NCBI RefSeq assembly: GCF_005144885.1
Contig: NZ_CP039690.1
Coordinates: 7,056,873-7,120,872 of the forward strand
Reading direction: 5' to 3'
DNA from: Phreatobacter stygius
GTDB taxonomy: Bacteria > Pseudomonadota > Alphaproteobacteria > Rhizobiales > Phreatobacteraceae
DNA length: 64,000 bases
The translations under genes were made by a program, and so were the position numbers. This document shows positions 56,434-64,000 of this stretch, piece after piece. Every line of letters starts with the position of its first letter. The first letter of the stretch is position 1. The notes under the pieces were generated by a model. It made no database searches and was not told where the DNA came from. It saw nothing but the letters and a program-made list of their open reading frames with translations.

Positions 56434-59430
56434 ATGACATCGACATTCCTGCGTGGCGTGTGCCTGCGCGCGCTGGTGGTTGCCGCCGGCAGCCACAGCC
56501 TTCCCGCCGGCGCTCAGACCGTCATCACCAACGGCCAGACGGTCACCACCACCCAGACGATCTCGGGCACCCAGACCCTCACCGTCGATAGCGGCGGCAC
56601 GCTCAGGACATCGGGCATCGGCATCAACTGGAACGGTGCCTCGACGGCCGCGACCATCACCAATAGCGGCATCATCGAATCGACCGGCGGTCGGGCCTTC
56701 GATTCGAGCAGCGCCGCCACGGCACCGCGCACGATCACCATTACCAACAATGCCGGCGCCCTGATCCAGGCCAGCACGACCGATGCGCTGCGCGTCAATA
56801 CCAACCTCTCCGGCGGCACCTTCATCCTCGACAATGCCGGCCGGATCATCGCCAACAATACCAGCGTCATCGCCGACGGCGGCCAGGCGGTCGATCTGCG
56901 CGGCATCGCCGCCGGCACGGCCAGCGTCACCGTCATCAACCGGGCAACCGGCCTGATCGAGGCCAAGTCGGATGACGCGCTGCGTGTCGGCCAGAACACC
57001 CAGGTCGAGAATTACGGCAGGATCTACTCCTCCGGCACCAACACCTCCTCGGGCAGTTCCGACGGCATCGACGCCGGCGGCCGCACCGGCGTGGTCATCG
57101 ACAACCGGGCCGGCGGCGAGATCAGCGGCGCGCGTCACGGCATCACCGCCGACACCGACATCACCGTCATCAACGCCGCCGGCGCAACCATCACCGGCCG
57201 CAACGGCTCGGGTGTCGGGTCCGACGGCACCGCCACGGTGACCAATTACGGCACCATCATTGGCGCCTATGCCGGGCCCGGCAATATCTTCACCAATACC
57301 AACACCGCTTCGCTCAATGGCGATGGCGACGGCGTCGACATCGACCTGATCGGCACGGTGCGCAATTTCGGCATCATCCGCGGCACGGGCGCAGGCGGGG
57401 TCGATTCCGGCGGCTTGCCCAATGGCTCGGAAGGCATTGCGATCGGCGGCGGCCTCGTTGAGAACGCCGCGGGCGCGCTGATTTCCGGCGCCACGCGCGG
57501 CATCCTGGTCGACAATGGCAGCGGCGGAACCGCCTATGGCGCCATCACCATCCGCAATGCCGGCACCATCGAAGGCGTCGCCAGTTCGGCCATCGGCATC
57601 GTCGGAACCTTCGCCAATGTGCTGGAGAACTCCGGCACGATCACCGGCAAGGGCAGCGAAGCGGCGGTCTGGATGGGCGACGGCGCCGACACCGTGACCA
57701 ATTCCGGCCTGATCGCGGCGGCCAGCGCATCGGGCGTCGCGCTCGATCTCGGCGGCGGCAATGACAGCCTGACGGTGCGCGGCGGCGCCTTCATTGGCGC
57801 GGTGCGCGGCGGCGCGGGCACCGATACGCTGGTCTTCGACCCCGGCGCCGGCGCCACCCAGACCATCGACAGCAACTTCTCGCAATTCGAAACGACACGT
57901 TTCGTCAGCGGCCGGTCGGTGCTGACAGGCACGATCGAGAGCGCAAGCTCGATCGAGGTTCTGGCCGGCGCGACGCTTGCCGGCATCGGCACGCTGACCA
58001 CTGCGGTCCTGACCAATTCCGGCGTGATCGCGCCGGGGATGAGCCCCGGCACGCTGAACCTCAACGGCAATTACGTTCAGACCGCCGCGGGTACGCTGCA
58101 GATCCAGCTGGGCGCCGCCACCGCCAGCCGGCTGGCCCTATCAGGCACGGCAGCGCTCGACGGCACGCTGCAGATCGTCGCGGCCGGTCCGGCCGTGGTC
58201 AACGGCACCCAGCGCATCCTGACCGCGGCCGCGGTGACCGGCCAGTTCGCCAGCATCTCCTCGACATCGCCGCTGTTCACGGTCACCACCCTCTATGGCG
58301 CGACCTTTGTCGACCTGCAGATCGCCACGCGTTTTGCCGCGGCACTTGGCACCACCGCCAACCGGGCGGCCCTCGGCGCGGCGCTCGACGGCGTCAGCGG
58401 CACCGGACCGAACGGCGCCCTGGTCGGCACGCTCGCTACCGCCGCGCCGGCGGCGGTCGCCGGCCTGCTCGACACGCTCTCGGCCCAGGTTCATGCCGAA
58501 GCCCGACGGGCCGCCGCCCGCAACGTCTCGGACGTCCAGTCGGCGATCGGCGATCATGTGGCCGGCCTGCGCGCGGACAGCCGGCCGGCGCCGGCCTCCG
58601 GCTGGACGCTGTGGGGCACCGCAACCGGTCAGATCGGCAACCGCTCCAGCGACGGCAATGCCGCGCGTTCGTCAGCCTCGGCTTTCGGCTTCACCGCCGG
58701 CTTCACGCGCCATGCCAGCCCGGACACCGTCATCGGCGTCGCACTCGGCTGGGCGTCGTCCTCGCTGTCGCTCCGCGCGATCGCCCAGAACGGCCGGGTC
58801 GAGACATCGACCGCGACGCTTTATGCCAGCCATCGCGCCGGCCCCTGGTTCGCCGATGGTTCGGCGACCGTCGGCTGGCTGACCGGCACGACCGCGCGCG
58901 ACCTGCGCGCCGTTCCCGGCACCGGCATCGCCACCGGCTCGCTCGGCGGTTATGTCGGCGGCGTCTCGGCGCTGGCGGGTTATCGTTTCGCCGGCACCGG
59001 CTGGTCGATCGAACCGGCCATCGGCCTCGATTACGCCGGGGCCTTCGTCAACGATGTCATCGAGACCGGCGCTACGACCGGTGGCCTGATGGTTCGCGGC
59101 TCGGGCTTCGACAGCCTGCGGGCAACGGCGGGCGCCCGCTTCGTCGCCTCCGCCCCGGTCGGCACCGGCATCGCCAGCGTCGATCTCCGGCTGCGTTATG
59201 CCCGCGAGCTGCTGTCGACCATTCCGGCGGTGAGCGCTTCGTTCACCGGCGATCCGGCCAGTGGCTTCACCACGCTTGGTGTTGCCGGCGGACGGGACCT
59301 GCTGCTGGTCGGCGCCGGCCTCGGCTACAGCCCCAATGCCGGCACCCGGCTGTTCGTGCGTTATGACGGCACGCTTGGCCAGCGCGAGACCAGCCACGCC
59401 CTGCGCGCCGGCGCCAGCGTCAGCTGGTAG
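56434..59430 (+). CDS. Autotransporter (type Va) with beta-helix passenger
   Basis: The 998-residue protein has a signal peptide (ending LPAGAQ), a passenger of about 450 residues and a C-terminal beta-barrel. The passenger repeats rungs such as TITNSGIIEST, VENYGRIYSS, VTNYGTIIGAY, VRNFGIIRGTG and LENSGTITGKG, a right-handed beta-helix pattern rich in Asn, Gly and Thr. A linker region (NRAALGAALDGVSGTGPNGA) precedes the autotransporter domain, about 740-998 (GWTLWGTATGQIGNRSSDG), which ends in the required aromatic residue (GASVSW). No protease triad is seen, so an adhesin-like role is inferred. Confidence 0.92.
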   Translation: MTSTFLRGVCLRALVVAAGSHSLPAGAQTVITNGQTVTTTQTISGTQTLTVDSGGTLRTSGIGINWNGASTAATITNSGIIESTGGRAFDSSSAATAPRTITITNNAGALIQASTTDALRVNTNLSGGTFILDNAGRIIANNTSVIADGGQAVDLRGIAAGTASVTVINRATGLIEAKSDDALRVGQNTQVENYGRIYSSGTNTSSGSSDGIDAGGRTGVVIDNRAGGEISGARHGITADTDITVINAAGATITGRNGSGVGSDGTATVTNYGTIIGAYAGPGNIFTNTNTASLNGDGDGVDIDLIGTVRNFGIIRGTGAGGVDSGGLPNGSEGIAIGGGLVENAAGALISGATRGILVDNGSGGTAYGAITIRNAGTIEGVASSAIGIVGTFANVLENSGTITGKGSEAAVWMGDGADTVTNSGLIAAASASGVALDLGGGNDSLTVRGGAFIGAVRGGAGTDTLVFDPGAGATQTIDSNFSQFETTRFVSGRSVLTGTIESASSIEVLAGATLAGIGTLTTAVLTNSGVIAPGMSPGTLNLNGNYVQTAAGTLQIQLGAATASRLALSGTAALDGTLQIVAAGPAVVNGTQRILTAAAVTGQFASISSTSPLFTVTTLYGATFVDLQIATRFAAALGTTANRAALGAALDGVSGTGPNGALVGTLATAAPAAVAGLLDTLSAQVHAEARRAAARNVSDVQSAIGDHVAGLRADSRPAPASGWTLWGTATGQIGNRSSDGNAARSSASAFGFTAGFTRHASPDTVIGVALGWASSSLSLRAIAQNGRVETSTATLYASHRAGPWFADGSATVGWLTGTTARDLRAVPGTGIATGSLGGYVGGVSALAGYRFAGTGWSIEPAIGLDYAGAFVNDVIETGATTGGLMVRGSGFDSLRATAGARFVASAPVGTGIASVDLRLRYARELLSTIPAVSASFTGDPASGFTTLGVAGGRDLLLVGAGLGYSPNAGTRLFVRYDGTLGQRETSHALRAGASVSW

Positions 59431-59488
59431 GCGCCCGGTCCAGGCCGCGATCCGCTCCTGGCAGCGGGTCGCGCCCGGCCTGCCAGCC

Positions 59489-59734
59489 TCAGTAGTCCGA
59501 CAGCTTCAGATCCGGCGAATAGGCGATATCCTCGACCTCGCGGACGATCGCCTGGCCGCAGACGACACGGCCTTTCAAGGCATCGAAGGTCAGCGTCGGA
59601 TGGCCGTAGAGCTGCCAGCCCTTGTTGATCGCCTCGCTGACCCGATGGCAGAACGTCGCATCGTCAGGCCCGGTCAGATAGCGGTAGAGCGTGGTGGTCT
59701 TCTTCGAACTGATGGCGGTCAGCATGGCGGTCAT
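59489..59734 (-). CDS. DUF1737 family protein
   Basis: The 81-residue protein contains the DUF1737 core, TTTLYRYLTGPDDATFCHRV, SEAINKGWQLYGHPTLTFD and CGQAIVREV. The family is widespread and uncharacterised. ATG 59734 has GAAAGG upstream and overlaps the era stop by 4 bases, so the two are coupled. The end of the gene faces the convergent autotransporter 58 bases away. Confidence 0.85.
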   Translation of the reverse strand: MTAMLTAISSKKTTTLYRYLTGPDDATFCHRVSEAINKGWQLYGHPTLTFDALKGRVVCGQAIVREVEDIAYSPDLKLSDY

Positions 59735-60639
59735 CGGCCTTTCGGAAATTCCAGCCCCATGCGCTCGTAGCGCTCGGGCTCGTTGCCCCAATCCTCGCGC
59801 ACCTTGATGAACAAGAACAAGTGCACCGGCACTTCAAAAAGCTTTGACAGTTCCTCGCGGGCCGATTTGGAGATCGCCTTGATCGTCTCGCCGCCCTTGC
59901 CCAGCATGATCTTCCGCTGGCCCTCGCGCACCACGTAGATGGTCTGCTCGATCCGGATCGAACCGTCCTTCCGCTCCTCGTAGGATTCGGTCTCGACGGT
60001 CGAATCATAAGGCAGTTCGTCGTTCAGCCGCTTGTAGAGCTTCTCGCGGGTGATCTCGGAGGCGAGCATGCGCGCCGGCAGGTCGGACACCTCGTCTTCC
60101 GGATAATGCCACGGCCCGGCCGGTACGACTTCGGCGAGGTGCCGGCGCAGGTCCTTCACGCCCGACCCGCTCAGCGCCGAGACCATGAAGGTCTTGTCGA
60201 ACTTGGCGCGCGCGGCGAATTCGGCGGCGAGATCGAGCAGCTTGCGCGGTTCGACCAGGTCGACCTTGTTGAGCACGAGGTCGACCGGCTGGCGAACATC
60301 CCGGAGCTTGTCCAGGATCGCCTCGACGGTCTCGTCGAGGCCCCGGCGCACGTCGATCAGCACCAGCACCCGGTCGGCATCGGCAGCCCCGCCCCAGGCC
60401 GCCGAAACCATCGCCCGGTCGAGCCGGCGCTTCGGCGCGAACAGGCCGGGCGTGTCGACCAGCACGATCTGCGACGTGCCTTCCATGACGATGCCGCGCA
60501 CCAGCGCGCGCGTCGTCTGCACCTTGTGCGAGACGATCGTCACCTTGGCGCCGACCAGCGCATTGACCAATGTCGATTTGCCGGCATTCGGAGCGCCAAT
60601 GATGGCGACGAAGCCGCAACGTGTCGGAATGTCAGTCAT
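59731..60639 (-). CDS. era: GTPase Era
   Basis: Era binds the 3' end of 16S rRNA and is needed for 30S maturation. The 302-residue protein has G1 IIGAPNAGKSTLVNALVG, G3 VDTPGLFAPKRRLDRA, G4 NKVDLVEP and a C-terminal KH domain (GQRKIMLGKGGETIKAISKS). It starts 3 bases after the rnc stop, giving the standard lepB-rnc-era order. Confidence 0.97.
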   Translation of the reverse strand: MTDIPTRCGFVAIIGAPNAGKSTLVNALVGAKVTIVSHKVQTTRALVRGIVMEGTSQIVLVDTPGLFAPKRRLDRAMVSAAWGGAADADRVLVLIDVRRGLDETVEAILDKLRDVRQPVDLVLNKVDLVEPRKLLDLAAEFAARAKFDKTFMVSALSGSGVKDLRRHLAEVVPAGPWHYPEDEVSDLPARMLASEITREKLYKRLNDELPYDSTVETESYEERKDGSIRIEQTIYVVREGQRKIMLGKGGETIKAISKSAREELSKLFEVPVHLFLFIKVREDWGNEPERYERMGLEFPKGR

Positions 60640-60642
60640 GGC

Positions 60643-61449
60643 TCAATCCCAGGGTGGCGGATCGGCCGGTCCGGCGGCGCGTTCGGCCTGCCGCTTCGGT
60701 TCCGCAGGTTTGGTTGTGCTCCGATCCGAAGCTGCGGTCCAGACACCTTCGCGTACCAGCACGGCGGTGGCGGCGGCGATCTCGGCCGGACGTTTGGCTG
60801 GCCCTTGGCCGCGGCCGTCCTCGATGCCCGGAATGACCACCGCCATGGTGAACACCGGGGCATGGTCCGGGCCGGTGCGATCGATCACCAGATAGGTCGG
60901 GGTCGGCAGGCCCCGCCCCTGCGCCCATTCCTGCAATTCGCTCTTGGCATCGCGGTTGTGCACCGGGCCGGCCGCGACGCGCGCGCGCCAGTGCCGCGCC
61001 ACCAGGGCCTCGGCCGCCGTCCAGCCACCGTCGAGATAAACCGCGCCGATCACCGCTTCGGCGAGATCGGCGAGCACGCTGGCGCGCCGGCCGACCTGCA
61101 GGGCGCTTTCGGTCGGGCCGACCCGCACGCCGGCGCCGAGATCGAGCTCGGCCGCGACATCGGCGCAGGTTTCGGCGCGAACCAGGTCCGACAGCCGGCG
61201 CGACAGCGTGCCCTCGTCATCCGAGGGCAGCATCTGGAACAACATGTCCGCGACCGCCAGGCCCAGCACGCGGTCGCCGAGGAATTCCAGCCGCTGATAA
61301 GATTTGTCGCGCTTGTCGGCGCCGGTGACGGCGCTCGGATGGGTCAGGGCGCGGACCAGCAGGTCCTTGTCGGCAAAGACATGGCCAACCCGGGCCTCGA
61401 GCTCATCGAGGCTCGGGCGGATCGGCTTTGCTTTGCGACCGGGAGCCAA
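60643..61449 (-). CDS. rnc: Ribonuclease III
   Basis: RNase III cleaves double-stranded RNA in rRNA precursors and regulatory duplexes. The 268-residue protein has the endonuclease signature YQRLEFLGDRVLGLAVADML, the second acidic site LADLAEAVIGAVYLDGG and a dsRNA-binding domain (KSELQEWAQGRGLPTPTY to the PAEIAAATAVL helix). A Pro/Arg-rich tail of about 40 residues follows. The start codon is TTG at 61449 with GAGAAGG upstream. It follows lepB by 7 bases. Confidence 0.95.
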   Translation of the reverse strand: MAPGRKAKPIRPSLDELEARVGHVFADKDLLVRALTHPSAVTGADKRDKSYQRLEFLGDRVLGLAVADMLFQMLPSDDEGTLSRRLSDLVRAETCADVAAELDLGAGVRVGPTESALQVGRRASVLADLAEAVIGAVYLDGGWTAAEALVARHWRARVAAGPVHNRDAKSELQEWAQGRGLPTPTYLVIDRTGPDHAPVFTMAVVIPGIEDGRGQGPAKRPAEIAAATAVLVREGVWTAASDRSTTKPAEPKRQAERAAGPADPPPWD

Positions 61450-61456
61450 GACCTTC

Positions 61457-62203
61457 TCACCTCACGATATTGGCGAGCCGGGACCAGCGGATCGACCACG
61501 GCCAGCGCCAGAACGCCCAGGCGCGCTCGCCCTCTTCGATCGAGAAGAACAGCAGCTCGGCCCGACCGACCAGGTTTTCCATCGGGATCGGCCCGACCTG
61601 GCTGATCACCCGGCTGTCGGTGGAATTGTCGCGGTTGTCGCCCATCATGAACAGGTGCCCCTGCGGCACCTCATAGACCGGCGTATTGTCGTAGAAACCG
61701 TTCTCATAGAGGTCGAGCGTCGAATAGCTCACCCCGTTCGGCAGGGTTTCGCGGTAGCGGCGGGTGCGCGTCTCGCGCCCGTCCTCGATCTCGACGAAAT
61801 CGTCGATCTTCTCGCGCTTCACCGCCACGCCGTTGATATGCACGACGCCGCCCAGCACCTGGATGCGGTCGCCCGGCAGGCCGATCACCCGCTTGATGTA
61901 GTCGACGTCGGGCTCGCGCGGCAGGCGGAACACCACGACATCGCCGCGCTTGGGCTCCGAACCCCAGATCCGCCCGTCGAACAGGGCGGGTGAGAACGGC
62001 AGTGAATATTTCGAATAGCCATAGGCATATTTGGACACGAACAGGTAGTCGCCGACCAGCAGCGTATCCTTCATCGAGCCCGAGGGAATGTTGAACGGCT
62101 GGAACAGGAAAGTCCGGATCACCAGGGCGATCAACAGTGCATGGATGACCACGCGGACGGTTTCGCCCATTCCGCCTTTGGCGGTCTTGCTGGTTTCAGC
62201 CAC
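61457..62203 (-). CDS. lepB: Signal peptidase I
   Basis: LepB removes signal peptides at the outer face of the inner membrane. The 248-residue protein has one N-terminal helix (VVIHALLIALVIRTFLFQPF), the box B nucleophile S43 in IPSGSMKDTLLVGDYLFVSK, and box D general base K104 in DYIKRVIGLPGD, with box E GDNRDNSTDSR. GTG at 62203 is the start. It opens the lepB-rnc-era-DUF1737 unit. Confidence 0.96.
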   Translation of the reverse strand: MAETSKTAKGGMGETVRVVIHALLIALVIRTFLFQPFNIPSGSMKDTLLVGDYLFVSKYAYGYSKYSLPFSPALFDGRIWGSEPKRGDVVVFRLPREPDVDYIKRVIGLPGDRIQVLGGVVHINGVAVKREKIDDFVEIEDGRETRTRRYRETLPNGVSYSTLDLYENGFYDNTPVYEVPQGHLFMMGDNRDNSTDSRVISQVGPIPMENLVGRAELLFFSIEEGERAWAFWRWPWSIRWSRLANIVR

Positions 62204-62311
62204 TGTGTCGCGCCCGTGATCCCTCTGGAGCCCGCCCTATAGCCCGCTTCACCGCGCCGGTGCAATGACAGCGGCGTGATGCAGGCGCGCGGTGTCCGCG
62301 CGAACATCCAT

Positions 62312-63658
62312 CTAGCTGCAATTGGTCGCCTGGTTCGAGCACAGGCTGCGCCACCAGCCGCGCGTGCCGGCCCGGGTCTCGACCAGCGCCCAGGCCCCGG
62401 AACAGGCGAGAATGTGCCGCGGCGACCCATCCAGGCTCAGGGGCTGGCCCGCTTCGTCCAGCGCCTCGCGGGTCGCGGCATCGGCATGCGGCGCGCGGTA
62501 CAGCCGGCCGGTCGGCAGGCCGCCATTGGCATAGGCCGCGCCGACGAGGCCTGCGCTGACCCAGCCGCGACCGGCGAAGGGGCGCGGCAGGCTGACCGGA
62601 TAGCGTTCGCCATAGGCGACGCCCGGCGCCTGGATCTTGTCGATCAGGAACCAGCCGTCGTGAAAGCCGAGGATCCTGAACTCGGATTTCACCGGCTGGT
62701 CGCCGAAAGCCTCGCGCGCCGGCAACGGCCGGGCCGGTGGCACCTGTCCCAGCACACGGGCCCGCGCCGATGGCGCGGCGCGGACATTCATGCCGCGCGG
62801 ATCGGCGTCATTGGACCAGCCGGCGAGATCGCATGGCTCGGCGCCATCAGGCAGCCCGGCGCGCAACCGCGCGCGGGCGGCATCCTCGCTCGCCGCGGCC
62901 GCGGCTTCGGCCGGTTCGGTCAGGGCCGCCCGGCTCTCGAACCGGGCCTCGTCGTCATGGGCGAGCCCGAGCGTTTCGCCATGCCAGGCGAGCCTGACCA
63001 CCAGCACGGAGCCGCGGTCCGAGACGCTGCCGGGGCTGGCCGGATCGTCGGCGTCGCCCCGGAAGAACACCAGCCGGCCTTCCAGCCTGGTGAAATCGAC
63101 CTTGAGGACCTGGCCGATCCCGGCGCCGCGGCTGACCAGCCGTTCGGCCTGTCCGACCCAGGCATCAGCGCGAAACGGCGTCACCGCGCCCGGCTCGATC
63201 CGATAGGCGACCGCCAGCCCCGGCGCCAGCGTCAGCACGGGGTTGGCGGGGTCGCCGGCGATTTCAGGCGCGACGGACGGCGCATCGCGCGACACGTCAT
63301 AGGGCACCAGGAAGCGGCCGATGACCGTCCCGGCGCCATTGTCCCAGCGCAAGACGCTGATCAGGTTGACGCGCAGCTGCGCGCCGACGCCGCCTGGAGA
63401 CGACGACGAGCGCTCGTAGACCTTCGACCGCAGGACGGTGAAACGCGTGCCGGCATGGCCAAGCGCAAAGACCTGCACGGTCCGGCACAGGATCCCGTCG
63501 ATGCGCTGATGCCGGAGCGCCGGGTGCAGCGCGGCCTGAAACACGGCGTCGGTGCGCCAGGCGAGCCCATCGGTCGAACAGGCGGGCGTCGAAATCTCCG
63601 CGGCTGCGCCGCCGCCGAGCCACGCCGAGGTCAGCAGAACCAGGACAAGGCGTTTCAT
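62312..63658 (-). CDS. Secreted SH3-like domain protein of unknown function
   Basis: The 448-residue protein has a Sec signal (MKRLVLVLLTSAWLGGGAAA). A long N-terminal part (about 25-260) contains DGILCRTVQVFALGHAGTRF. An SH3b-like module near 285-370 shows DPRGMNVRAAPSARARVLGQV, and a second lies near the C-terminus (ACSGAWALVETRAGTRGWWR, then Cys-containing CSNQATNCS). Bacterial SH3 modules often bind cell-wall peptides. No enzymatic motif is seen. It follows the small SH3-like gene by 30 bases on the same strand. Confidence 0.78.
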   Translation of the reverse strand: MKRLVLVLLTSAWLGGGAAAEISTPACSTDGLAWRTDAVFQAALHPALRHQRIDGILCRTVQVFALGHAGTRFTVLRSKVYERSSSSPGGVGAQLRVNLISVLRWDNGAGTVIGRFLVPYDVSRDAPSVAPEIAGDPANPVLTLAPGLAVAYRIEPGAVTPFRADAWVGQAERLVSRGAGIGQVLKVDFTRLEGRLVFFRGDADDPASPGSVSDRGSVLVVRLAWHGETLGLAHDDEARFESRAALTEPAEAAAAASEDAARARLRAGLPDGAEPCDLAGWSNDADPRGMNVRAAPSARARVLGQVPPARPLPAREAFGDQPVKSEFRILGFHDGWFLIDKIQAPGVAYGERYPVSLPRPFAGRGWVSAGLVGAAYANGGLPTGRLYRAPHADAATREALDEAGQPLSLDGSPRHILACSGAWALVETRAGTRGWWRSLCSNQATNCS

Positions 63659-63688
63659 TGCGGGACTTCTCGCGGTTTGGGCGACACG

Positions 63689-64000
63689 TCAGCCGCAGAT
63701 GTCGATGAGTTGTGCGTGGACCCAGCCGCGCCGGCCGTTGCTGGCCGCGGGCTGCGCCGTCCGCGTGCCGCCGGGCCAATACAGAACCTCCTGCCAGACA
63801 CCGCGGCGGCCGGCACGAAGCATCACTTCGTCGCCGCCCTTCATGCGCGCCAGGGTCGCGGCGTTGCGGTCAGGCGCCACCCGCAGAGCCACGAAGCCGT
63901 CGGAGGTTTCCTTGACCGCGCAGAAGGCGGTCGCCGACGCCGACGTCTGAGCCGCCGACATCGCCGCGGCGACAACGGCGCCGGCCAGGATGACGCGGCG
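63689..64000 (-). CDS. Small secreted SH3-like protein, start beyond window edge
   Basis: The visible frame runs to the window edge. RRVILAGAVVAAAMSAAQTSA upstream of the apparent ATG (63961) is the rest of a Sec or Tat-type signal, so the true start lies past 64000. The mature part of about 80 residues has an SH3b pattern (GFVALRVAPDRNAATLARMK, GGDEVMLRAGRRGVWQEVLY, GRRGWVHAQLIDICG) with two Cys. It probably shares an operon with the larger SH3-like gene downstream. Confidence 0.75.
   Translation of the reverse strand, partial: RRVILAGAVVAAAMSAAQTSASATAFCAVKETSDGFVALRVAPDRNAATLARMKGGDEVMLRAGRRGVWQEVLYWPGGTRTAQPAASNGRRGWVHAQLIDICG

Overview
This is chromosomal DNA of a GC-rich alphaproteobacterium, most likely of the order Hyphomicrobiales (Rhizobiales). 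The evidence is the tRNA-Gly / tuf / tRNA-Trp / secE-nusG-rplK-rplA order, a GTTC-N7-GTTC (alphaproteobacterial LexA) box between ssb and uvrA, the lepB-rnc-era-recO order, and families such as DUF1127, DUF815, DUF1737 and DUF2848. The genus cannot be fixed from the sequence. Most long open frames lie antisense to real genes and reflect codon bias only. Alternative start codons are common: TTG for gyrA and rnc; GTG for secF, lepB, moeA and several others.

Layout. 1-4842: translation and secretion block on the minus strand (tRNA-Gly, EF-Tu, tRNA-Trp, an unusual solute-binding-protein gene, secE, nusG, rplK, rplA; rplA is cut by the window edge). 4878-9975: dipeptide/oligopeptide-type ABC importer. 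10311-11543: MFS carrier. 11656-16251: tripartite tricarboxylate transporter (tctCBA) with a DUF2848 protein and a divergent cupin. 16300-17730: IS110-family insertion sequence lying inside a dispersed palindromic repeat. 17766-22698: accessory genes (DUF2798, EamA exporter, flavin monooxygenase, His/Gly-rich and small secreted proteins, PPK2). 23036-28318: tgt-queA, two cyclophilins, coaD and an M20 peptidase. 28350-30808: MFS exporter with divergent LysR regulator. 30889-33663: gyrA. 33876-34938: MarC and DUF2306 membrane proteins.

35221-39138 is a molybdenum locus: moeA, a decayed modA fragment, DUF2478 and DUF2325 genes, and three 24-bp palindromes of the form CG(C/T)TAT-N12-ATAACG, which match the ModE 'Mo-box' layout. 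This is the most interesting region. 39139-43547 holds a GNAT enzyme and divergent ssb/uvrA sharing a LexA box. 43621-49729 holds an MgtC/DUF4010 protein, a DUF1127 protein, relatives of the mitochondrial complex I assembly factors NDUFAF6 and NDUFAF3, and secF-secD-yajC. 49934-56262 holds a DUF815 ATPase, an NlpD-like degenerate LytM factor, pcm, surE, serS and recO. An autotransporter gene (56434-59430) is wedged between recO and DUF1737-era-rnc-lepB. Two secreted SH3-like proteins close the window; the last runs off the edge.

No CRISPR array, prophage, rRNA operon or replication origin is visible. Start codons were chosen from Shine-Dalgarno placement and known family N-termini. Promoter calls are visual matches only.
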